Of a stretch of DNA of 49,565 nt, positions 1 to 12,244 are shown piece after piece. The translations under genes were made by a program, and so were the position numbers. The DNA is from Triparma columacea (taxonomy: Eukaryota; Sar; Bolidophyceae; Parmales; Triparmaceae). The notes beneath the pieces are model-generated. The model ran no database searches, had not been told where the DNA came from, and saw only the letters and a program-made list of their open reading frames with translations. The stretch lies in contig BRYA01000408.1 in the NCBI GenBank assembly GCA_030267965.1, forward strand, positions 1 through 49,565, read 5' to 3'. Positions within the stretch are counted from its first letter, which is position 1, and each line of letters starts with the position of its first letter.

Positions 1-2080
1 ATGGAGTGCGAAAGAGTCACTGCTAAAGTGTCGAGCGGCTCAATCTGAAGAGGAAGGGGAGACTACAATGTCGTGTTCCCCACCTCCAAGGTCTTCACAG
101 ACGCTCCGTCTGCTTGACCTCCAAAAAACCCCACTTCTAACGAAGGTGGAGCGCGAAAGAGTCACTTCTAAATGTTGAGCGACTCCATCTGAAAAGGAAG
201 GGGAGACGATAATGTCGCGTTCCCCACCTCCAAGGTCCTCACAGACACTCCGTCTGCTTGACCTCCAAAAGCCCCACTTCCCATGAAGATGGAGTGCGAA
301 AGAGTCACTGAGCGACTCAATCTGAAAAGGGTGCTGCAAGGGCGACAGACCCATCGCGCTTGTCACCAAGGTCCTCACAGACACTCCCAGAACAGAAGGG
401 GAAAGCGAAGGTATTTCCAACCTCCAAGGTCCTCACTGACGCTTCGTCTGCTTGACCTCCTAACCCCATTTCAACTGAAGATGGAGCCCGAAAGAGTCAC
501 TGCTACATGTTGAGCGGACTCAATCTAAAGAGGGAGGGGAGACCACACTGTCGTGTTTCCCATCTCTAAGGTCCACACAGACACTCCGACCGCTTGACCT
601 CCACCTCCCCAAGTTGAGCGCCTCAATCTGAGGATGGAGGGGAGGTACAATGTTGCGTTCCCCACCTCCAAGGTCCTCGCAGACACTCTGTCAGCTTGAC
701 CTCCAGAACCCTTCTAACAAAGACGGAGGGCGAGAGAGTAACTGCTAACTGTTGAGCGACTCAATCTGAAAGGAGGGGGAGACGACAATGTCGCGTTCCC
801 CACCTCCAAGGTCCTCACAGACACTCCGTCTGCTTGACCTCCGAAACCCCACTTCCCACGAAAGTGGAGCGCGAAAGAGTCACTGAACGATTCAATCTGA
901 AGGGCATGCTGCGAGAGCGACAGTCCCATCGCGCTCGTCAACACAGGAGGGGAAAGGGTAAATGTTTCCAACCCCCAAGGTCCTCGCAGACACTCCGTCT
1001 GCTTGACCTCCAAAAACCCCACTTCTAACGAAGATGGAGCGCGAAAGAGTCACTTCTAAATGTTGAGCGACTCAATCTGACGAGGAGAGGGAGACGACAA
1101 TGTTGTGTTCCCAACCTCCGAGGTCCTCGCAGACACTCCGTCAGCTTGACCTCCAAAAACCCCACTTCCAACGAAGATGGAGCGCGAAAGAGTCACTTCT
1201 AAATGTTGAGCGGCCCAATCTGACGAGGAAAGGGAGACGACAATGTTGTGTTCCCAACCTTCAAGGTCCTCGCAGACACTCCGTCTGCTTGACCTCCAAA
1301 AAACCCACTTCTAACGAAGGTGGAGCGTGAAAGAGTCACTTCTAAATGTTGAGCGACTCAATCTGATGAGGGAAGGGAGACGACAATGTTGTGTTCCCCA
1401 CCTCCAGGGTCCTCGTAGACACTCTGTCTGCTTGACCTCCCAAAAACCCCACTTCTCACGAAGATGGAGAGCGAAAGAGTCACTTCTAAATGTTGAGCGA
1501 CTCAATCTGATGGGGGAAGGGAGACGACAATGTTGTGTTCCCCACCTCCAGGGTCCTCGCAGACACTCTGTCTGCTTGACCTCCCAAAAACCCCACTTCT
1601 CACGAAGATGGAGAGCGAAAGAGTCACTTCTAAATGTTGAGCGACTCAATCTGATGGGGGAAGGGAGACGACAATGTTGTGTTCCCCACCCCCAAGGTCC
1701 TCACTGACCCTCCGTCTGCTTGACCTCCACATCCCCACTTCACACGAAGATGGAGAGCGAAAGAGTCACTTCCAGCTGATGAGCGACTCAATCTGAAAAA
1801 GGGAGGGGAGACGACAATGTTGTGTTTCTCACCTCCAAGGTCCTCACAGACACTCCGTCTGCTTGACCTCCACATCCCCACTTCCCACGAAGATGGAGAG
1901 CGAAAGAGTCACTTCCAGCTGTTGAGCGACTCCATCTGAAAAGGGAGGGGAGACGACAATGTTGTGTTCCCCACCTCCAAGGTTCTCACAGACACTCCGT
2001 CTGCTAGACCTCAAAAACCCCACTTCCCACGAAGATGGAGTGCGAGAGAGTCACTGAGCGACTCAGTCTGACAAGCGAGT
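1..2080. repeat. Minisatellite array, unit about 143 bp
   Basis: About 14 imperfect head-to-tail copies. The landmark CACTTCTAAATGTTGAGCGA recurs at 1051, 1194, 1337, 1481 and 1625, and variant forms continue near 1767, 1910 and 2052, so the period is 142-144 bp. Each unit holds a CCCCACCTCCAAGGTCCTC block and a CAGACACTCCGTCTGCTTGA block. Copies 3-8 are the most alike and the outer copies are more diverged. Open frames run through the array on both strands but only repeat the unit and match no family I know, so I treat them as non-coding. The array reaches the left edge of the window, so its true length is unknown. Confidence 0.95.
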
Positions 2081-2979
2081 TTATATTAGTGTTGTGGGCG
2101 TGCTCCATTCATTTATTTTTTGGGTTCTACGGAGGTCTATCTTCCTCGTGAGCAGCCGGCTTATGTTACAGGGGCAGAACGTGTTGCATTCATTTATTTT
2201 TGGGGTCTACGGAGGTCTCTCTTCCTCGTCAACCGTTTTCCTCCATGGTCTAACGCCCTTCGTTTCCTGGGATTGTGTTTTGATATCGAATTATTTTTAG
2301 ATATCGAGATTCATATCCTCAGTAGGCAGCCGTGGTGGTTTGCGGAAAATCTGTGTTCTGCTAACTAGCTCGGCCGTATTATACCCGCAACTTATAACTT
2401 CTTAAATCTCGATATTGTCTAGAATGGATGAGTTCAGCAACTCATTTTTATGTGCTTGTATCAATGGGATCGTAAGTTTCCATCATCGTCACCCTATCCT
2501 TAGTCATGAACCCCGGGGGTACCGCCTAAGAGGCGTTTATACCGTGTGGGCCCAAATTTCATGACCTTTTTTGTGGCTAAAGCTGCCGCCTCAGCGGGAT
2601 TTAGGTACATAACGAACCAATCATTGAAAAATTCCCCTATACGTGACGCTAATCCTACGTGAAGGGGCCGGGGCCCCCTAGTAGCGCACGAACTTTCTTA
2701 TCAAGCAGGAAAATTTATGTCTTCTCCCCGCCTCAAGATCCTTCTAACTTCCAATTTCCTAAGAGGGAAGCGAAAAAAAGTCTCCAACCTCAAACCTGAC
2801 CTGCAAAAACCTGGCACCTTCTGGTCTCCCCGCTCGTCGTTTTTGTTGCTTACTGCGCTCAGTGGCCGTGTTTGTCTTTTTGTGGTCTCAACCACACCAC
2901 GAGAGGCTGATAAACAACCCTCACGAGCAAGGACCAACATAATAATCAATCTGTTGTTTGCTAGGAGCTGTTGCTTGGA
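2081..2979. other. Gene-free stretch between minisatellite and histidine kinase gene
   Basis: No coding region is supportable here. It holds a short imperfect duplication (about 2105-2155 and 2187-2237), several GC-rich self-complementary stretches (for example GGGGCCGGGGCCCC near 2664), and the presumed promoter and 5' leader of the kinase gene that starts at 2980. Short open frames at 2094-2368 cover the duplicated segment and look incidental. Confidence 0.6.
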
Positions 2980-5900
2980 ATGGAATCCTCTTCGTCCAGT
3001 TCGGATATTTTGCCGGGTCCTAGGGGGCTTCTAAGGTACTCCTTCGGTCGGGAAGGCAGCAATGGTCAGACAGGGAAATTGAGTGGGGTGGTGGCTCCGG
3101 AAGACCAAGACTACTCGTTTGCAGCCTCTATGTTAGAGAACGAGGAGACATCTGAAGCAAGGTTTCATGGTGCTATGTCTGACACCGGGTTTGAGATGAG
3201 CGACGTGCAAGAGCAAACTAAGTCCGAGCTGGAGACGGCCATTTTTACCACTTGGGTGAAGAAAAAATACGAGGCTGAGGTGAGTTTCGTCTGCTTCTTC
3301 TGTATTGAAAATGCCGGCAGTAGGCCGAGCACTCCCAACCTGACTCTTCTTCATTATTGGTTCCCCCTCAGGTTATGGCTCTCAAACAGCACAGGAATCC
3401 CTTTGAGATGAAACCATTAATAAAGGGTAAGGGAAAGGAGGGGAAGATATTGTCTGCTCTGGCTAAGGACTTCTTTGCTACTTCTCGGAATGTCGTGTCG
3501 GACGCCACCGAGCGCTTGCATGATTTAGACTCTGAAGTATCAATGGACGATCTTAATCTCGTTCTTGGGAGTGCGGTTACCTGCTTCACTACCAAGACCG
3601 AATTGCCTGCGCCCCAGACTGGTGATGGGCCTGGCAGTGATGATAGCAGTAGTGTCAGCGGAGTCTCGGCTACTCCGTCATCAAGTCCTGAAGTCAGTGA
3701 AGTCGTTCCTGTGGAAAAATCGAAAAGAGAGATTGGCTCTCGCGCAGGAGGGCGCACATCGTCCTCTGTTGCATCGTCTGTAATTGAGTCCACATCATCC
3801 TCTGTTGCACCGTCTGAAATTGAGTCCACAAGGCTCCCCGCTCCAGCTTCAATTCTCTCCAACTCCTCCGAATCTACTGACTCTCGATCCGATGGTGAGA
3901 CGAGGGGAGACTTGCTCTTAAGCACATCGCAATCTCCTTTCTTTGACGACAGCTCGCCTATTCATCTCCACGCGGCTACCTTGGACGAGGATTCTTCCCA
4001 AAGTGAGGCGGTCGGTAACCGCGCGAAAGTTAGTGTTAAAGAGCTCGAAAAGCAGTTTATGGAGACAGCCAGGTTACATTACAAGGCGCGCGTTCTCTGG
4101 GCCTTGATCTTGACCATAGTAGGCTACATGGGCATCAGCTACATGACTGTTAATACTATAATTGACTACTTCATGAATGTCCCAGGAGGAAACAATGAAG
4201 AAGACATGCTAAGGCAGGACTTTGACCTGATGCTAATGGTCCGAGGTTACAGCTTTGCGCACTTAGAGCTTCAATTATATTTCACTATCCGGCTTACCAT
4301 GGGAACGCTTCTAAGCTGGGTCATAGCTGTCGTCCTCACCCCGAATTCTATACACGATTCCGTCATGCTCTTCTTCAGTCTCGCTTTCCTTTCCGCCATG
4401 ACGTACTTCACTTACGAGGTTCTTATTTTAAACGTCTTCAAACTCATTATCGGTTGCGAATACATTACCAAAAAGAGAGATGATGGTGATCCACCATTTC
4501 CTCTATTGTGGTATTTTCGTGACTTGAGTGATCCGGAAAAACCTTTGACATGTGAGTGCAAGTGCGCCTTCTTCCCGCGAGGAGGAGCACTGATGCTTGC
4601 GCCCTTTATTTCGATAAGACCTCACTCAACCCTTCGATCGTCGCCGCAGATGCATCGGAATTATGCGTGCCAGATTCATTCAGGTCAATTTACGTGCTCG
4701 TACCCGTCGTTGAAGTATATGCCCTTCAATTCATCAGGATGACACTCAGGAAGCACTGGCACCTGCAGACGTGCTACCTGTATTCCTACATTCTTCTCTT
4801 TGTCGTGCTGCAGTCCGAACTCAAGAAGTTTGACCCGTTTGAATCTGATTCGCTTCAAAATGAATGGCGTGGTCGTGAAGGGGACCACGATGATAAGGTA
4901 CTTTCTGCTATTGATCACCTCTTTTCCGCCAATATTGTCACGGGCACATTTATTCATATGGCGGTGATGTACAGGGAAATGCACTACAACAAGCAGGCAA
5001 AGAATAAATTCAAAGATGAGGCCAATGCCATTCTCGCCATTGACAAGATCCGAAGATCGCAGATGCTTATGTACATGCAATTGCAGCATGAAGTGCAAAA
5101 CGCCATGATCGCGATTGAGGGCACTGTTGCAGGAATGTTGTCAGCTATGTTAGGCAACGAGGTTGTCTCTCCTGACGAGGGGGCGGGGAATGCGGGGGAG
5201 ACCAGAGAGGACGAAGTCGTAACTGAGATGAAGAACGTACTCAGCAATGTCATTTTCATCAAGCGTTCGATCCACCACCACGACATGATTAGACAAATCA
5301 ACGATAGGAATTACATCACGAGAAGTGTGTGGGAAAGTATGGATGATATCATATCCATGCTCACGGAGGGTGAAAAGAATGTCTGTATAAAGTACAGGAG
5401 AGGAATCGAAAGAATCAATGGCAAGATTCAACCAACTGATTTCTGCCTCGATGCGGATGCCCTTTGCTTCATCATGGCGGATGCGATAAGGAACGCCAAA
5501 AAATACGGGCCTCAAGATCAAGAGGTTACAATATGTTTTGACTACGACGGAGATTACTTGACGGTGGACTGCCAGAACAAGGTAAATCCTTTGAAGTACA
5601 AACCTCTAACTCATCAGCGTATAAAACAGATTTTCGCGAGGGAGGCGGACCAGGCGTTGAAGGGATTCGTAAGCAGCAACCTTGGCCTACCCGCGGCCTA
5701 CGATGCGGCGAGATTTCTTCCCAACATCACGCTGAACTTCTACGACAACCATTTGGACCCACGTTACGGTGTTGACCCAAATTTCAATATCATCGTTCAC
5801 TTCGAGGTCAAGTGCAAGTGCAAGTCAAGGAGGAGTGAGGTCTATGCCTTGCACCTTCCTGCTCATATTGTGGGTTTCGCAATTGACGACAGCCTAGTGG

Positions 5901-6337
5901 CGAGGAGGACGTCAGCTCTTCTTTTGGAGAAGGTTTTGAAGCTAGACAAAGTAACCCTATTGGGCGAGACCAAGGAGGAGGTTTTGAGTGCTATCCCCAA
6001 AATATTGGGGGTAGAAGAAGGCTATGAGACGGCCGGGATCGTACTGCTAGACCAGAACATTGACTTTAGTGATGGCGCGAGGATTCTTGGGACCAATATT
6101 GCCAAGATTCTTCATGATGAAGGCTACAACGGGTTGGTGGTCATACTGACGGCCAATGCGAGCAGAAGCGACGTTGCTCTTTACATGAAGGTTCCAGGGG
6201 TGGACTGCGTTTGTGGAAAGCACATGACAACTACGCAGAAGAGGAACGTCATCATGAAAGCATGGCATAGGAAACGAAATCATAGGCGCCCCAGAAAGAG
6301 CTGGGTACCTGCAATGCATGCTACAGAACTGTACTAG
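2980..6337 (+). CDS. Membrane-bound hybrid histidine kinase with C-terminal receiver domain
   Basis: Three exons (2980-3279, 3372-4551, 4650-6337) with consensus splice sites give 1055 residues. The start is the first ATG, at 2980. The first 330 residues are acidic, Ser/Thr-rich and probably disordered. Hydrophobic segments follow at about 340-362, 405-424, 431-453, 502-520 and 534-549. A DHp-like helix carries QLQHEVQNAM, with His at about 640 as the candidate phosphorylated residue. An HATPase-like part follows, with N-box NAKKYG (Asn about 775) and a glycine-containing SNLGLPAAYDAARF segment. The last 150 residues look like a receiver: acidic pair IDD (about 906-907), phosphoacceptor Asp in VLLDQN (about 961), Thr in ILTANAS, and a Lys in CGKHM. 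By family logic it autophosphorylates and passes the phosphate to its own receiver. No extracellular sensor domain is recognised, so the signal is unknown. The ATP-binding G-boxes are weak, so catalytic activity is not certain. Confidence 0.85.
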
Positions 6338-6452
6338 GGCATTTCAAGTGCCTCAAGCCTTTTGGACAGCGATAGAAATTCCTAGATATAGATTCAGAAC
6401 ATTATTTTGTTCTGTTTTTGTTACGGAATGTTTTATTGAAAGGTCTATATTA

Positions 6453-9400
6453 TTATACCACCGCCCCGTTCACACCAACGCACTTCCCTGCTACCAGCAA
6501 GAGTACCTCGTCAGTAACGTTGCAAACCTCGGCGAGGCTCTTGCTCTTGCCGTTCTTGTTATCAAGTAGGCACCTGCAAAAGGCGGCCACCCCTAGCTTG
6601 GGGGCCTTTTCTATGTGCTCGAGGAGAATGGAAATTGGAGGATCCATCTGCGCCCAGACCCTGAGGAAGATCTCGACGGCAAATGCTACTGGAGGGGGCG
6701 ACACAGAGGAGAAGGACGTCGAGAAATCGTTGAAGGTTCGGATCGAGAGTACGTGAGTTTGGAGAAGGTTGAGAGCGGAGTGCGCAGCCACGGTTGCGGA
6801 AGAGGATACTTGGTCCTGGGAGCGGGGGTCGACCTCTATCCAATCTTCTTCGACCTCGAGCCCTCTAACGATCCGCTCTGCCCTCTCCATGTCTAAATTC
6901 GCCCCGTAGTAAGTTTTCAGGCAATGGCATCCCTTGAGAATTATCCCGGTCTCCCCCCCGTAAACGATGCCTGCTAACCAGACTTCTTCAGCGGCCCCTA
7001 GGAGTCTGAGAACATCCCGTTTTTCAGACTCTGGAGTGAAGGGTATGCAAGAGGTTGAGGTGGAGAGGAGGGTGGATAGGGGTTGAGGGGCGTGGGAAGG
7101 CGAGAGTTGGTAAGACATTTTCCCGGCCTTCTTAAGCACTAAGAGAGACCCGATTACGAGCTTCCACTTAACCGGGGATCGCCTGTCGTATGGGGTAGAG
7201 GTGGAGTCCGAAGGTCGGGTGAGGTCTTGAAAAAGGTGGAATGGAGAGGTTGCGGAGGATGCAGGTGGAGGGGGGGGGAAAGGCTCGAAGGTCGACCACA
7301 GAAGTGAGGCCGGGGCGTCCGTCGAGCATGCGCTGTTGAGGACAGAAGTGACAAAATCGTCGACACCGTCGGTGAAGTAGTCACTACCGAGACTGGACGT
7401 ACGGAGGAGGTCGAGGAAAACGCTGGGACAGAGTGAGGGGGGCGGAACGAAGTCGCGGAGGGGGGGGTGCGTTAGTGTTTGAAAGTTTCACCCTAAATGG
7501 CGAACAAATTCCTATTTTTACCTGACAAGCCAATCCTCGACGACAGATTTATCGAGGAAGAGTTTCTCGTGTGTTGGGTCCAGAGAGACGTGCGTAGCTA
7601 GTGCGGTTTGATCCTCCCAAGAGAGGGATGCCCACTCGGTGTTCTCCATAACAATCTCGGCGGCTTTGCCTTCGTCGACGTCCGGGAGGATGAGGAGGGA
7701 CGTGAAAGCGTCGTGGACCCCGGCGCCTTGCTCGGTCGCGGCCTTGAGGAGGTCAGAGGGGTCAGGGGTTAAGAGAGCGAGAGCCTTGAAGACCGGCTTA
7801 TTGATCGCTTGATCAGACACCAGAAGCGTGAGGAGGAGGGAGATTGTGGTGGCGGAATCGAAGAAGGCGTTGTTGAGGTACTTTTTTATAACGGAGTGGG
7901 GGGAGAAGTTGGGGGAAGTCAGGAGGTAGGACAGGTAGTCGGAGAAGAGGGTCTGAGAGGAGGAGAGAGCGACGCCCCAGGGGAGGAAAATAGGGGACTC
8001 TATACAGGCTTCAGCTAGGGTAAAGTACTGTGTAGGGTGTGGGGGGGGTGGGGGGGGGGTGGCAATGCGTTAGTTATTTGGGTTGTAAAGTTTGTGCAAG
8101 GCATCGTTTGGTCCCAAGCGCGCTCACCTCGTCAACGCTCATTAGGTGCTTGAAATCCGACAGTGGCATAGGGTCCTTCGAGGTCTCCCTGTGCCTAAGT
8201 GTTGTGCGAGCTTCCGGTGATACAATTATTTCCGATGATGAGGGAGGGGGGAAGGGGGGAAGGGGGTGGGTAGCGGGGACGCAAACGGGACCGGAGCTCG
8301 GGGAGTAGGGGACTGAGAAGAACAAACCGTTTATCGAGAGGAGGAAGTGGGTTGGGGTGACGAGAGTTAGGGTTGTTGTTGGGGCAGGGGTTGAGGTTGG
8401 AGGGGAGGTGGGGATTGGTATTGTATTCGACGGGAAGGTCGTGAGAGGTAGCTCGTAGGAGGATGTTTGGATGAGGAGGGTGTACTTGCGGTGGATTGAC
8501 TGGAGGAGGGAGACGGTTATTAGAGTCGAGGAAGGAAAGTGGGGGATGGTCCGACGACGGACGACGACGCCAAAGGTGGGGAGAGGGGGGATGATGGGGG
8601 GGGAGGGGGAGGATGTGGTGTGGAATCCGGAGCCCGTCTGGTAGGTGAAGAGCTACGGCGGGCGAGGGGAGTTTGCGATAGTGGGTAGTGATGGGTGGGT
8701 TAGAGACGTGTGGTGAGATATGTGGCTTTGTAGAGCCTACAACGGTGTGGCTTCGGCCCTCACCTTGGAGAGCACATAAAGAGGTTTATTCGGTAAGAGA
8801 AGGAACTGCAGGTCATTAACTTCAAAGTCTGGTATTGGTAGGTCGTCGAAGGAAGAAGCTGAGTCTTGTCTCGTCATGGGGGTCTGGGGATTCTCGGTCG
8901 GAGGCGTTTGTGGAGTGGAGAGGTCTGGCATGTATTCCGATCCCACGACCTCTCCGGTGGCGAGGTTTACGGCAAGGATGGTCTTGGTGGGGTGGTGGAC
9001 TAGGTACTGGAGAAGGGAGCTCTTTCGGCGGTAGGGGGGGGAGAGGGTTAAGTCAGTGGGGAGGAGCTCGAGGGGGTTGGGCTCGGAGAGGGCGTTATTC
9101 AGGGGGATTATCCAGGACAGCGTAGGAGGGGAGGGGGTAGAGGGGGCGGAGGAGGTGGAGGAGGTGGGAGGGGGGGAAGGGAGGGTGCAACCGATGAGCC
9201 ACCAGTCCGTTCCGCGACGAGATATAAAGGTAACCAACTTCGTAGGGGCGACAAAGGGGTTGGAGGGGGGAGGAGGAAGGGGGGAGAGGTCGTCAAAGGC
9301 TGTGGGGGGGAGGTAGCGTGTGTGGTTGTGGGTAGGGATGTGGGTGAGGATTTGGGTGAGAAATTGTGTAACTAGATTCGATACATTAAGTAAATGACAA

Positions 9401-9971
9401 ACTCACCTATGGAGTCGTCGGGAGTAAGGTCGAAGTCCTCCCCGAGGACGTCAAACATTCTCCTCCTGTTGCTGTCAAAGTCACACCATCCCAAGTCCCC
9501 CGTCAGCTGCACGCTCAGGCACAGGTGGGAAGACTGGCCCTGCTCGGTTGGGCTTGGGGGGTCCTCCTTCTTGGGCAGGCAGGACGGGAAATTGAAGAGG
9601 TCAAGACCGAGGTTCTCACCAACCTCACCAAGAGAGGCGAAAAGTGCAGTCACTTGTTGGGGAATTTTTGTGGATAATGATGATTCTATTGAATGATAGT
9701 CATCGTCATTCCTCTTTTGATCTATCTTGACGGTAGGGAGGGGAGTATCACCTTGAAAAGACGTCACATTTACACTTTTTGAGGCACTAGATGAAGGGAC
9801 TTCTACAGAACATCCACAAATTACACCATGCAGCGTCTGGAAGTAAGTGTCGTAGGGAGGGGTGGAAGTTGTTGGGTTGTGGAGGGTGCCCCCATATATA
9901 GCCTTGATGACGGCTTTTGGGAGCATAGGAGAATTTCTCCCCTTCTTTTTGGAAAACTTGAGGCCGCTCAT
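6453..9971 (-). CDS. Large beta-propeller/alpha-solenoid-like protein, possibly Nup120/Nup160-like
   Basis: Five exons on the minus strand (9971-9407, 9299-8764, 8652-8128, 8027-7522, 7422-6453) join in phase to 1033 residues. Every intron has a GT donor and an AG acceptor; the last has an ACTAAC branch point and a CCCCAG acceptor. The N-terminal half is rich in short hydrophobic beta-like stretches separated by Pro/Ser/Thr loops, as in a propeller. The C-terminal half, from about 540, is predicted helical (for example WKLVIGSLLVLKKAG near 770). This layout and length resemble the Nup120/Nup160 scaffold nucleoporins, but I see no diagnostic motif, so the function is a guess and the gene model is the firmer claim. 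It converges on the histidine kinase gene with 115 bp between stops, and diverges from the EF1-gamma gene. Confidence 0.7.
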
Positions 9972-10336
9972 GCTGTTTGTGGAGAGTTTGCAATTTGGGG
10001 GCTGAATTTGCTCACCGCTTTTGCTTTTTTGCCTTCTGTGGGCGTGTGGTATTGTGTTGACATGAGCGACATATTAATCTTACGTTTTGGCGATCAGAGA
10101 GTGAACATTTTCAACTTAATTAAGCAAGGAAGTTGACAAAAATCGTCATTGGCAAGCGTTTGCGCGGTGTTTGTTTCGAAGATGGGTGGTTAGTGTGCAT
10201 ATTAATCCACGTCAAACCACCACGTGCTTAATTAAGGTGAAGATTTTTAGAACAAGGAGGCCACAGAACGAGTCCCATCTAAATTCGGACTTCTTTTTTC
10301 AGCCATCGAATTCCATTCATTAAAACCCCTTTTCAA
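9972..10336. promoter_or_regulatory. Shared divergent promoter region with two TTAATTAAG motifs and a CACGTG box
   Basis: 365 bp separate the start codons of the minus-strand solenoid-like gene and the plus-strand EF1-gamma gene. Within it CTTAATTAAG occurs twice (about 10116-10125 and 10227-10236), and a palindromic CACGTG lies just before the second copy. The 3' part just before the EF1-gamma start is AT-rich. These are candidate regulatory motifs seen by eye; binding is inference. Confidence 0.4.
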
Positions 10337-12125
10337 ATGGCCACCCTTTACACTTTCCCCGGTAAGTATCTGACGATAATGCCATTATTGGTGCTTGTAA
10401 TACACTGGTGTGTCCAAAGAGGCGCCACACGCCTTGTAATGGAATTATTTATAGCCCCGACAAAACGTTTGTTCGGGACCTTTCCATTCATTCACACCCT
10501 GTGTCAGCAACAGAGCCTCATGATAAGATTATCAGTTACCGCTGTTATATAATACGTCCACACGTTCACTCCAAATCTCTCCTAACCCCTCTCTTCCCCA
10601 TTGATTCCCCTCCTCCCACCAATCGCCTCACCAAATGTTTAGGGAACTTCCGTTCCTTCAAGGCCCTCATCGCCGCCGAGTACAACGGCATGGACATCAC
10701 CGTCGAGGACTTCGACGCCGCAGCCGCAGCCCTCTCCCCCCTCGGAAAGGCCCCTGTGCTCAAGACTGCTGGAGGTGTCATCTTCGAGGTGAGGATGGAA
10801 TATGGAAAGAGATTAGGCATTACATTGTAACGCCGCGCTGCACGACACGGGGCGAGGGAAGGGGGGAGGGCGGGGTGGGGGTGGGTTTAGTAAGAAGAAG
10901 GAGCAAAAAGGCCAGGCAAAGGACCCAACATTGGACCCAACATTGGACCCAACATTGGACCCCAACAGTGGACCCCACCCAAAACCCCTTCAGCGGTTCG
11001 CTTCGCTCACCGTCCGCTTCGCTCACCGTCCGCTTCGCTCACCGTCCGCTTCGCTTACCGCCCCCCCCACAGTCCAACGCCATCGCCAGGTACGTCGCCC
11101 GTGCCCGCGCTGACACTGAACTCCTTGGAGTCTCCTTTGTCGACCAGGCCCTCGTTGACTCCTGGGTGGACTTCTCCTCCAACGAGCTCGAGCTTCCCGC
11201 CTCCATGTGGACCTACCCTGTCCTCGGCTACATGCCCTTCAACCTCGCCGCCTACGAGAAGGCCCAGAAGGACCTTGCCGCCGGCCTCAAGACGCTCAAT
11301 GATCACCTCCTTCTCCGCACCTACCTCGTCGGGGAGAAGATTACCCTCGCCGACATCTGCGTCACATCTGCCCTCGTCTACGTCATGAAGTTCGTCGCCG
11401 ACAAGGACTATCTCAAGCCCTTCGGTAACGTCGTCAGGTACTTCCAAACGTGCGCCAACCAGCCCGAGTTCAAGGCCGTCATCGGGGAGACCCCCATGTG
11501 CAAGGAGGAGATGATGGCCCCCGGTGCCCCCGCCAAGGCTAAGAAGGAGGCCCCCAAGCAGGAGAAGAAGAAGAAGAAGGACAAGGCCCCCGCCGCCGAC
11601 GCCCCTCCCCCCGCCCCCAAGAAGGTGGAGCACCCCTACAAGATCATGGACAAGGAGAAGCCCTCGAAGTTCAGCATGGATGCCTGGAAGAAGGCCTACA
11701 GTAACGCCGCCACCTACGAGAAGGGCATGGAGTACTTCTGGGAAAACTTTGACATGGAGGGATGGAGTCTGTGGCACCAGAATTACAACTACAACGAGGA
11801 CAACAAGAGGATCTTCATGGCCGCCAACGCCGTCGGCGGGTTCCAGCAGCGCTCCGACGAGATCAGGAAGTGGGCCTTCGGCGTCATGGACGTGCTCGGC
11901 ACTGAGGAGACGGTCCTGGAGGTCAAGGGAGTGTGGCTCTTCCGCGGAGACACGGTCGAACACATGAAGCAGGCCAACGACGACGCTAACTGGTACACCT
12001 GGAAAAAGCTCGCGGGACCGGGACTCGCACCAACTGACGAGGTTAAGAAGCAGGTCTTCGACTACTGGTGCCAAGAAAACGAACTCGAGGGCAAGCCCAT
12101 TCAGGACAGCAAGGTCTTCAAGTAA
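10337..12125 (+). CDS. EEF1G: Elongation factor 1-gamma (eEF1B gamma subunit)
   Basis: Three exons (10337-10361, 10643-10788, 11073-12125) give 407 residues, the usual size for the family. Residues 1-200 are the GST-like domain, opening MATLYTFPGNFRSFKALIAA, with the SNAIARYVA helix start and the LVGEKITLADI segment. A Lys/Pro/Ala-rich linker follows (about 215-255). The EF1G C-terminal domain starts near HPYKIMDKEKPSKFSMDAWK and includes FWENFDMEGWSLW, GGFQQRSDEIRKWAFG and VWLFRG. The protein anchors the nucleotide-exchange subunits of eEF1B during translation elongation. The first exon codes only eight and a third residues. The coding part uses mostly C- or G-ending codons, which fits high expression and also leaves a spurious 388-codon open frame on the other strand. 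The second intron carries two short tandem arrays. Confidence 0.97.
10920..11062 (+). repeat. Two short tandem arrays in EF1-gamma intron 2
   Basis: Within the intron 10789-11072, GGACCCAACATT repeats about four to five times with a 12-bp period (about 10920-10985). Directly after it, CGCTTCGCTCACCGTC repeats about four times with a 16-bp period (about 10993-11060), ending just before the pyrimidine tract and CAG acceptor. Confidence 0.9.
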
Positions 12126-12244
12126 TTTTAGCGGTCCAGCGCTAATGATAAAAAAATAATAAGGCAAATAGCTAGAGGGACAAAAGAGTAACCTAGCCGT
12201 AGTTTTCACAAGCAAGTTCAAGTCGAATTATTTTTTTTTTCAAT

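Noticed and set aside
714..1881. Overlapping open frames in the left minisatellite
   Set aside because: They repeat the 143-bp unit, exist on both strands, and have no splice or family support.
11055..12221. 388-codon open frame on the minus strand opposite EF1-gamma
   Set aside because: It mirrors the C/G-ending codon bias of EF1-gamma; the peptide is a Leu/Val/Gly-rich shadow with no family likeness.
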